A stretch of DNA of 64,000 nt from Pseudomonas sp. H9. GTDB lineage: Bacteria > Pseudomonadota > Gammaproteobacteria > Pseudomonadales > Pseudomonadaceae. The stretch's first letter is position 1; each line of letters begins with the position of its first letter. Shown here one piece after another: positions 19,158 through 25,785 of this stretch. A model generated the notes under the pieces. The model did not search any database. It saw only the letters and a list, made by a program, of their open reading frames with translations, and was not told the DNA's origin. The stretch is taken from the NCBI RefSeq assembly GCF_004353925.1, contig NZ_SMOK01000017.1, positions 222,022 to 286,021 on the forward strand, in the 5' to 3' direction. A program made the position numbers and the translations under genes.

Positions 19158-19565
19158 TTAACTGACTTCGGCCTTGCCGCTGCCATCCAGGCACGCGGTA
19201 AACCGAGCCTGGCGCTTCAAGCCATCGACCTCCAGCAGGCCTTCAATGGTGAAAGACAAGCGAAGCGGATCGTGCTCACGTGGCAGGGAAACGACACGCA
19301 CACCGCTCAGGCGCGGCTCATAGGCTTCGATGAAATTCTCGATGGCCAGACGCGCCTGGTTCAGGGCGTCGTGCAGGCTCAGGCGCATGTCGTTAAGGTC
19401 AGGCAGCCCGTAATCGGACAACGTTTGCACGCTGCCCGCACGGGTACTGAGCATCTTGCCCAGGTGGGCAGCCACCGACGCCATGATGCAAACTTCGTGA
19501 CTCCAGCCGGAACGCTTGTCAGCTTCGCCACCCAATCGTTCGAACAGGCTGCCGTAACCACTCAT
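19158..19565 (-). CDS. tssE: T6SS baseplate protein TssE (gp25-like)
   Basis: The 135-residue protein resembles phage T4 gp25 lysozyme-like baseplate proteins: SLFERLGGE at the N-terminus, VAAHLGKMLSTRAGS, LSDYGLPDLNDMR, and EPRLSGVRVVSLP near the C-terminus. It initiates sheath assembly. AGGAG seven bases before the ATG supports this start. Confidence 0.94.
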   Translation of the reverse strand: MSGYGSLFERLGGEADKRSGWSHEVCIMASVAAHLGKMLSTRAGSVQTLSDYGLPDLNDMRLSLHDALNQARLAIENFIEAYEPRLSGVRVVSLPREHDPLRLSFTIEGLLEVDGLKRQARFTACLDGSGKAEVS

Positions 19566-19579
19566 GACCAGGCTCCTGA

Positions 19580-21055
19580 CTACTCTTTGTCCAGCTTGCC
19601 AACCAGCGACAAGGTGAAATCAGCGCCCATGTACTTGAAGTGCGGACGCACGTTCAAGCTGACGCGGTACCAGCCTGGCTCACCCTCTACATCGCTGACA
19701 GTGATCTCTGCGGCGCGCAGCGGACGACGGCCACGCACTTCAGCACTCGGATTCTCCTGATCAGCCACGTACTGACGGATCCACTTGTTGAGCTCCAGTT
19801 CGAGGTCGGTACGTTCTTTCCACGAACCGAGCTGCTCGCGCTGCAACACTTTCAAATAGTGAGCCAGTCGGTTGACGATCATCATGTACGGCAACTGTGT
19901 GCTGAGCTTGTAGTTCAACTCGGCAGTCTTGCCTTCATCACTGGTGCCGAAGAACTTTGGTTTCTGCACAGAGCTGGCGGAGAAGAACGCGGCGTTGTCA
20001 CTGCCTTTGCGCATCGTCAGGGAAATGAAGCCTTCTTCGGCCAGTTCGTATTCACGGCGGTCACTGACCAGGACCTCGGTCGGAATCTTGGTTTCGATTT
20101 CGCCCATGCTTTCGAAGTGATGCAGCGGCAGGTCCTCGACGGCTCCACCGCTCTGAGGGCCAATGATGTTCGGGCACCAGCGGAACTTGGCGAAACTGTC
20201 GGTCAGCTTGGTACCGAACGCATACGCCGTGTTGCCCCACAGGTAATGCTCATGGCTGTTGGCAACAGTTTCCTTGTAGACGAAGGATTTCACCGGGTTG
20301 GCTTCTGGGTCGTACGGGTTACGCAACAGAAACCGCGGCAGGGTCAGACCGATGTAGCGCGAGTCTTCCGACTGCCGGAAACTCTGCCATTTGGCAAATT
20401 GCGGGCCTTCAAAGTGATCTTTCAGGTCTTTGAGGTCTGGCAGGCCGGTAAAGCTTTCCAGGCCGAAGAACGCCGGACCGGCGGCGGCGATGAAGGGCGC
20501 GTGCGCCATGCAGGCGACACTGGACACGTACTGCATCAACTTCACATCAGGCGCGCTGGGGGACAGGTAGTAGTTGGCGATGATCGCGCCCACCGGCTGG
20601 CCACCGAACTGACCATACTCAGCGGTGTAGACGTGCTTGTACAGGCCGGCCTGCATGACTTCCGGCGAGTCTTCGAAATCATCCAGCAGGTCCTGCTTGG
20701 AAACGTTGAGGATTTCGATCTTGATGTTTTCGCGGAAATTGGTGCGCTCGACCAGCAATTGCAGGCCACGCCAAGCCGACTCCAGTGACTGGAAGTCTTC
20801 GTGGTGAACGATTTCGTCCATCTGGCGGCTGAGCTTGGCATCGATCTCGGCGATCATGCGATCAACCATGGCCTTCTTGACCGGTTCACCGTCATTTTGC
20901 GGTTTCAGCAACTCTTCGATGAAGGCTGATACGCCGCGCTTGGCGATACCATAGGCTTCGTCTTCCGGCGCCAGACGGGTTTCGGCAATGATGCTGTCGA
21001 GAAGGCTGGACGTGCCGTTCTCGTGACTGTTCTGTTGTGCTGCACTGGTGCTCAT
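19580..21055 (-). CDS. tssC: T6SS contractile sheath protein TssC (VipB)
   Basis: The 491-residue large sheath subunit shows the expected segments: ESAWRGLQLLVERTNFRENI, ILNVSKQDLLDDFEDSPE, YGQFGGQPVGAIIANYYLSP, RFLLRNPYDPEANPVKSF, WCPNIIGPQSGGAVEDLP and the C-terminal GWYRVSLNVRPHFKYMGADF. It assembles with TssB around the Hcp tube. It follows tssB by 23 bases. Confidence 0.97.
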   Translation of the reverse strand: MSTSAAQQNSHENGTSSLLDSIIAETRLAPEDEAYGIAKRGVSAFIEELLKPQNDGEPVKKAMVDRMIAEIDAKLSRQMDEIVHHEDFQSLESAWRGLQLLVERTNFRENIKIEILNVSKQDLLDDFEDSPEVMQAGLYKHVYTAEYGQFGGQPVGAIIANYYLSPSAPDVKLMQYVSSVACMAHAPFIAAAGPAFFGLESFTGLPDLKDLKDHFEGPQFAKWQSFRQSEDSRYIGLTLPRFLLRNPYDPEANPVKSFVYKETVANSHEHYLWGNTAYAFGTKLTDSFAKFRWCPNIIGPQSGGAVEDLPLHHFESMGEIETKIPTEVLVSDRREYELAEEGFISLTMRKGSDNAAFFSASSVQKPKFFGTSDEGKTAELNYKLSTQLPYMMIVNRLAHYLKVLQREQLGSWKERTDLELELNKWIRQYVADQENPSAEVRGRRPLRAAEITVSDVEGEPGWYRVSLNVRPHFKYMGADFTLSLVGKLDKE

Positions 21056-21078
21056 AAGTATTGGCTTCCTTGACTGGC

Positions 21079-21582
21079 TCAGGCTTTAGGTTCGGTGGCG
21101 CTCAGGCCCAGCTCACCCAGCACACGGTCCCGCGATTCGTCGTCGGCAAGTACCGCTTCGATGGCTTTACGAAATGCAGGCGCGTTACCCAGCGGACCTT
21201 TAAGGGCCACCAGCGCGTCGCGCAGCTCCATCAGCTTTTTCAGCTCAGGCACTTGCTCGACCAGGCTGGCGGGATTGAAGTCTTTCATCGAGTTGAGCCG
21301 TAGCGTGACCGCCAGGTCTTCTGTGTCATTCTCTTCTTGAAGCCGGTTGGGCACGCTCAGCGTCAGGCTCAACTCTTGCTTGGCCAGCACTTCGTCGAAG
21401 GTCATTTTGTCGATACTGATTGGCTTGCGGTCCTCCACCTTGCGCTCGTCGAGGCGCTGGGTGTAGTCACCGACTGCCAGCAGTTTCAAAGGCAGTTCAA
21501 TTTCTTCCTGAACCCCACCGGTGGCGGGTTTGAAGGTAACGTTGATGCGTTCCTTGGGGGCTACCGAGCCTTCTTTGGCCAT
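21079..21582 (-). CDS. tssB: T6SS contractile sheath protein TssB (VipA)
   Basis: The 167-residue small sheath subunit has the motifs RINVTFKPATGGVQEEIELP, LLAVGDYTQR, DKMTFDEVLAKQELSL and MKDFNPASLVEQVPELKKLM. The ATG has GGAG seven bases upstream. The helix bundle formed with TssC is the target of ClpV. Confidence 0.97.
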   Translation of the reverse strand: MAKEGSVAPKERINVTFKPATGGVQEEIELPLKLLAVGDYTQRLDERKVEDRKPISIDKMTFDEVLAKQELSLTLSVPNRLQEENDTEDLAVTLRLNSMKDFNPASLVEQVPELKKLMELRDALVALKGPLGNAPAFRKAIEAVLADDESRDRVLGELGLSATEPKA

Positions 21583-21615
21583 GGCAATTCTCCGTGCGGT
21601 TGTTGGCCCAAAGGC

Positions 21616-23172
21616 CTATTCGAGTACCACTTCAAGGTCGAGGTGGCACAGCCTGCGATAAATCTCTTCTTTGTGTTCTCGCACGACATGGTTCTGCGGC
21701 AGCAACTCACAGCAGCTATGCAGCAGGTGCAACACTTCCAGCGCCAGATCCGGCTCCCAGGCATGCAGGCCCGAGTGCTGCAATTGCGTGTCGAGGGTTT
21801 CAAGCTGGGTCTTGGCCAGCTCGTACTTCTTGGCCATGAAACACAGCCGTGCCAGGCTGAACTGCCAGAAAAACCGCGCCCGCCCACCGAGGGCACTTTG
21901 CAGGCCTTGCTTGAGGACCTGCACGGCAACCTTGAGGCCGTCTTTACGCAGAATCGGCAGCACTTGCTCAAGGGCAGCGTCCCAAGCCGGCTGGCTCGCG
22001 GACGGTTCAACCTTGCGTGGCGCGCTGTCGCTGTGCAGGTGGGGCATAACGTGGGCGCTGATCCAACTGCGGGTAGCCGGATCAGCGAACGGCACACCAT
22101 CGTGGAAGTGCAGCTCCACCACCCCCGGCAAACGCTGAAGCAAGAGCGCGAAGTGAAACTCCACTTCGCGCATTGCCTGGTCGGCATTCAAGCCTTGCAG
22201 GCACTCCCAGGCCAGACGCTGCCCGTCAAACCAGAACGGCGCCCGAGCCAGGCTCGCTTCAACCTCGACCAGCAAATCGGCGAACTGCCCATTCGCGTAG
22301 CGCTCCTGGCAGGCCTTCAACTTGTCGGCCGGCAGCCCACGCAGCGCGGTGATCTGCTCACTGTTACGCTCGGGCGCGGCCGTGATAGGCAGCCACAGCA
22401 TGGTGCGATTCAAGCGCAGCGCGCGCACATCAATAGCGTTCTGCTTGAGCCACCAGGCACACAGCGGACGAGCGTGCTCCTGCAACCCTCGCAGCGCCTT
22501 CTGGGCGTCCTTCTCATTCTCGATGGGTGCGCCGGGGGTCAACAGCTGGGTAGCGACCTGCTGGACTTGCGCCACGACTGCACCCACAACCCCGGGTTCC
22601 GGCTGGTTGTCTGCAGCGCGCTGAACCATATTGTTCAGGCGTCGGCACAGTGGCAGCAGCAGCGGCGCGTCATCCGCCAGATGTTCGGTGAACACGGCAT
22701 CCAGGCCTTCCAGATGCCCGGCCATGCTCCTGAACAGGGGCAGTTGCTCCTTGATCGGAATGCTATCGCTCAATACTTGTTCAAGGCGTTGCAACAGCCA
22801 GCCGACAGCTGCTGCACGCGTGCGCCCTTTGACCGGATGAACCTCCTGCCAGTGGTGTTCGCACAGGTGGTGCAACACGCCAATGCCCGCCAGCAGCCCG
22901 GCAAAGGATTCCCGCTGATACAAGGCCCAGGTCAGCCAGACCGCCACCCGCAGATCCTTGGATTGGGTACGCAGCAAAGCTTCACTGACCTGCTGCACTT
23001 TCAGCCAGTCGATCTGACCGTGTTCATGCATGGACCGGGCTTTAGCCAACTCGCCTTCCAGCGCCTCGAACTCGCTCGAAAAGCGAACGTCCTCACCTGC
23101 AAAACTTTGCTTGCAGATGGCTGACTTCGCGAGCTCAAGGTAGTGAGCCGACAATTTGCTGGAGTAGGACAT
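21616..23172 (-). CDS. tssA: T6SS assembly-capping protein TssA
   Basis: The 518-residue product is a long-form TssA: an ImpA-type N-terminal domain (DWLKVQQVSEALLRTQSKDL, RVAVWLTWALYQRESFAG, HHLCEHHWQEVHPVKGR) and a C-terminal region with the helical ending KKYELAKTQLETLDTQLQ. TssA organises baseplate and sheath polymerisation. It is the first gene of the leftward tss run, so the main promoter should lie between 23173 and about 23500. Confidence 0.92.
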   Translation of the reverse strand: MSYSSKLSAHYLELAKSAICKQSFAGEDVRFSSEFEALEGELAKARSMHEHGQIDWLKVQQVSEALLRTQSKDLRVAVWLTWALYQRESFAGLLAGIGVLHHLCEHHWQEVHPVKGRTRAAAVGWLLQRLEQVLSDSIPIKEQLPLFRSMAGHLEGLDAVFTEHLADDAPLLLPLCRRLNNMVQRAADNQPEPGVVGAVVAQVQQVATQLLTPGAPIENEKDAQKALRGLQEHARPLCAWWLKQNAIDVRALRLNRTMLWLPITAAPERNSEQITALRGLPADKLKACQERYANGQFADLLVEVEASLARAPFWFDGQRLAWECLQGLNADQAMREVEFHFALLLQRLPGVVELHFHDGVPFADPATRSWISAHVMPHLHSDSAPRKVEPSASQPAWDAALEQVLPILRKDGLKVAVQVLKQGLQSALGGRARFFWQFSLARLCFMAKKYELAKTQLETLDTQLQHSGLHAWEPDLALEVLHLLHSCCELLPQNHVVREHKEEIYRRLCHLDLEVVLE

Positions 23173-23192
23173 TTAGACTGATTTCATTAAAG

Positions 23193-23471
23193 TTGGCCGG
23201 CATAAAAACTTGTTCCTGGCTGCCCCTATACCCGCCCTCAAGACGAGTAATAAAAACGCACCAGAGAAACCGAGCCCAAAAGATACGCCGGATGAGAAAT
23301 TACCCCCATCAGACGCTTCTTTCCTACTTGTGGGAATTTTCCCAAAACAACACCTATCGCAGCACCTACGGCAGCACGGTATTGAATTATTGGGGTGATG
23401 GCGCAAGACTTGGTAAAAGTCAGCCCGAAGAAGCGTTGGGATCAACCCAGGCGCGGGCAATGAATATTTAA
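23193..23471 (+). other. Intergenic stretch with possible gene relic, tssA to first SUMF1 gene
   Basis: This 330-base gap must hold the tssA promoter on the minus strand. On the plus strand two frames look protein-like in succession: a charged Pro/Lys/Ser stretch (KNAPEKPSPKDTPDEKLPPS, about 23245-23315) and, in another frame, a segment ending WGDGARLGKSQPEEALGS (to 23471). This is what a frameshifted remnant would look like, but neither part was recognised, and it may be chance. No sigma-54 or sigma-70 promoter was convincing. Confidence 0.25.
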
Positions 23472-23502
23472 TAACCAATCAAGCAGGCGCCTGAGTTCTC
23501 CA

Positions 23503-24495
23503 ATGGCGATAAAAATGCCACGTCCTCTTTTCATGCTATTGCTGTTGGCGGGGTGCCAGGCAGCGTCCTATCCACTGCCAGAAAGCCAGAAACTCTCGAC
23601 CGAGAAAGTCGCCCAGATTGCTGCGACCATTGAGCAGAAATACCCAAAGCTGTCCAGCGAAACGCGCAGGCAGCTGCTGAGCACTGTTGTGCAATCGCTG
23701 GACAATATGGTGTTTATCGAAGGTGGTGAATTCGAGATGGGGGACTTTGGCTGGCCGTATGATGATGATCCTGAAAATTTATGTGACTGGCCTTGTGGAG
23801 TAGAGCCGGAGCGCATGGGAAATATCAGCCCGTTCGGAGAAGATGACTTTGTTCACCCTGTAAAATTGAGCAGCTACCATTTTTCAAAGTTTCAAACAAA
23901 GCTTGAAGACTTCGACCTCTATTTTGTTACTCAAGGCAAACCGTTATTTGATAAAGAGCTAAGAAAGCGTGAGGATTTACAATTCCGCTATCAGCCCGAT
24001 CTTCCTGCACCTGTTAAAGACTGGCAGGAGGCGAAAGATTACTGCGGCTGGCTCGGTCTGCTGAGTGGTTACCCCGTGGACCTACCTACCGAAGCACAAT
24101 GGGAGTTTGCTGCTCGAAACCGCGGTAAGTACGTAGCATTCCCTACGGATAACGGCAGTTTGAATTTTGGACGAAATTTCCCAGAGTCCAATAGACTGAA
24201 ACCATTCCCAGTCGATACTTTTACTCCTAATCCGTTGGGAATTTACAACCTTTCAGGTAACGCAACAGATTGGGTCAATGACTGGTACGACAAGGACTAT
24301 TACCGAAACTCTCCTGTCGAAAATCCACAAGGACCAAACACTGGCACCCAACGCATTAGGCGAGGTGCAACCGTGGCAGAGGAGCCACGTTTCAACGCTA
24401 GTGCCGTTCGCCGTTGGGGTGATGACCCGATAAAAAAGGACTACTATTCTACTGTGAGTTTTCGCTGCGCTATACAGTCAGAAAAGCCACTTTAA
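23503..24495 (+). CDS. SUMF1/FGE-fold lipoprotein, candidate T6SS immunity protein (copy 1)
   Basis: The 330-residue product is a predicted lipoprotein (lipobox LLAGC, Cys18, Gln at +2, favouring the outer membrane). It carries a formylglycine-generating-enzyme (SUMF1) fold: FIEGGEFEMGDFG, WQEAKDYCGWLG, DLPTEAQWEFAARNRG, LGIYNLSGNATDWVNDWYDK and FRCAIQS. The region where active enzymes have their catalytic cysteines reads RRGATVAEEPRFNASAVRRW, without cysteine, so sulfatase activation is unlikely. It lies head-on to the LysM effector and is closely related to the next gene. Its position, duplication and periplasm-facing anchor suggest an immunity role; that is inference. GC content appears lower than in the flanking tss genes. 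Confidence 0.8.
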   Translation: MAIKMPRPLFMLLLLAGCQAASYPLPESQKLSTEKVAQIAATIEQKYPKLSSETRRQLLSTVVQSLDNMVFIEGGEFEMGDFGWPYDDDPENLCDWPCGVEPERMGNISPFGEDDFVHPVKLSSYHFSKFQTKLEDFDLYFVTQGKPLFDKELRKREDLQFRYQPDLPAPVKDWQEAKDYCGWLGLLSGYPVDLPTEAQWEFAARNRGKYVAFPTDNGSLNFGRNFPESNRLKPFPVDTFTPNPLGIYNLSGNATDWVNDWYDKDYYRNSPVENPQGPNTGTQRIRRGATVAEEPRFNASAVRRWGDDPIKKDYYSTVSFRCAIQSEKPL

Positions 24496-24546
24496 CTTTA
24501 AAAATAAAGTCGCTCACAAGCGCCTTTAGCTTCAAGTGCACTACTT

Positions 24547-24634
24547 TTAGGCAGAACCATAAAAACGCCCGCTACTGCGAGCGCCCTGCTGCACTTTCTT
24601 CTTACACCAAGTATCGCCTTGCCCACACCCGGAA
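24547..24634 (-). pseudogene. Relic of the C-terminal tail of a LysM-type effector gene
   Basis: On the minus strand this gap encodes a tail KKKVQQGARSSGRFYGSA-stop that matches the last residues of the intact effector (KKKVLLAARNSGRFDGLV-stop). By eye 38 of 49 bases agree between 24557-24605 and 25796-25844. Upstream the match continues (RVW in both) but in another frame, so the relic has a one-base indel. The stretch after the first SUMF1 gene also resembles the hairpin after the second. It has no open upstream part and cannot encode an effector by itself. Confidence 0.75.
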
Positions 24635-24743
24635 TAATAAGTAATATTTTTCTGATATTTCGGATCACGACATTTTCTGAAAATCACCATTAGATAAACG
24701 TGATAACCTTCAGACTTCGCTCAGTAAGCGCTGGATTACCCAC

Positions 24744-25733
24744 ATGGCAAAGCAAATATCATTACTCGTCTGTTCTCTAATGCTGACAGCCTGCCAGGCC
24801 CAAACATATCCACTGCCTGAAAGCCAGAAACTCTCTGGCGAGAAAGTCGCCCAGATTGCTGCGACCATTGAGCAAAAATACCCAAAGCTGCCCAGCGAAA
24901 CGCGCAGGCAGCTGCTGAGTACTGTTGTGCAGTCGCTGGACAATATGGTGTTTATCGAAGGTGGTGAATTCCAGATGGGGGATTTTGGCTGGCCGTATGA
25001 TGATGATCCTGAAAATCTATGTGACTGGCCTTGCGAGGTAGAACCGGAGCGAATGGGTAACATCACCCCATTCGGGGAAGATGACTTCGTTCACACTGTA
25101 AAACTGAGTAATTACCACCTTTCAAAATTCCAAACAACGATAGCTGATTTTGACCTGTTTTTCATCGCGCAGGGCAGGCCCATCTTTAATTCCGAACGAC
25201 GTGATCGTGATGATTTAAAGCATTTCTTTCATTCTAATCTGCCAGCGCCCACACTAAACTGGCAAGAGGCCAAGGACTACTGTGGCTGGCTAGGACAGCT
25301 GAGTGGTTATCTCGTGGATCTACCGACTGAAGCACAGTGGGAATTTGCCGCTCGGAACCGTGGCCAGTATGTAATGTTTCCTACGGAAAATGGCAGTTTG
25401 AACTATGGACGAAACTTTCCGGAGCCCGGCAAGTTTGACACATTTCCGGTCGATCAATTCCCCCCAAGTCCGCTGGGACTCTACAGCCTCTCGGGCAATG
25501 CTACTGACTGGGTCAATGACTGGTACGACAAAGACTATTACCAACAGTCCCCCGTGGACAATCCAAAAGGCCCAAGCACTGGCACCCAGCGAGTTAGACG
25601 AGGTGCGAATGTTTTAGAGGAGCCACGTCTGAACGCTAGTACCGTCCGCCGATGGGGCGATGAGCCTAATCAAAGATTTTATAATCCGGGCGCCAGCTTT
25701 CGCTGCGCCATTCAATCAGCAAGCTCATTTTGA
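24744..25733 (+). CDS. SUMF1/FGE-fold lipoprotein, candidate T6SS immunity protein (copy 2)
   Basis: The 329-residue paralogue of the preceding lipoprotein has lipobox LTAC (Cys17) and the same SUMF1 blocks (FIEGGEFQMGDFG, WQEAKDYCGWLGQ, LGLYSLSGNATDWVNDWYDK). It too lacks cysteines where the FGE active site lies (RRGANVLEEPRLNASTVRRW). The two copies are almost identical up to about residue 115 and then differ strongly between about residues 120 and 165, before becoming similar again. It converges on the intact effector with only 52 bases between stops, so it is the prime candidate for the cognate immunity protein. No clear ribosome-binding site was seen. Confidence 0.8.
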   Translation: MAKQISLLVCSLMLTACQAQTYPLPESQKLSGEKVAQIAATIEQKYPKLPSETRRQLLSTVVQSLDNMVFIEGGEFQMGDFGWPYDDDPENLCDWPCEVEPERMGNITPFGEDDFVHTVKLSNYHLSKFQTTIADFDLFFIAQGRPIFNSERRDRDDLKHFFHSNLPAPTLNWQEAKDYCGWLGQLSGYLVDLPTEAQWEFAARNRGQYVMFPTENGSLNYGRNFPEPGKFDTFPVDQFPPSPLGLYSLSGNATDWVNDWYDKDYYQQSPVDNPKGPSTGTQRVRRGANVLEEPRLNASTVRRWGDEPNQRFYNPGASFRCAIQSASSF

Positions 25734-25740
25734 TTTCAAA

Positions 25741-25766
25741 AACAAGGCGCCCTCAAGCGCCTTGTT
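25741..25766. terminator. Convergent hairpin terminator between SUMF1 copy 2 and the effector
   Basis: A perfect 10-bp inverted repeat, AACAAGGCGC / GCGCCTTGTT with a six-base loop, lies between two convergent stops. On the minus strand it is followed by TTTTTGAAA, so it should end effector transcription; on the plus strand the T-run is weak. Confidence 0.75.
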
Positions 25767-25785
25767 CTCGATTGCGTCAATAACG

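Noticed and set aside
21337..23124. 595-codon open frame on the plus strand opposite tssA
   Set aside because: It is an antisense shadow of a high-GC gene. Its translation is low-complexity Gln/His/Leu-rich with no family motif, while the minus strand encodes a clear TssA.
23173..23400. Sigma-54 (-24/-12) promoter upstream of tssA
   Set aside because: The best candidate, a GG-N10-GC within GGTTTCTCTGGTGC, lacks the TGGCAC and TTGCA context and is too weak to report.
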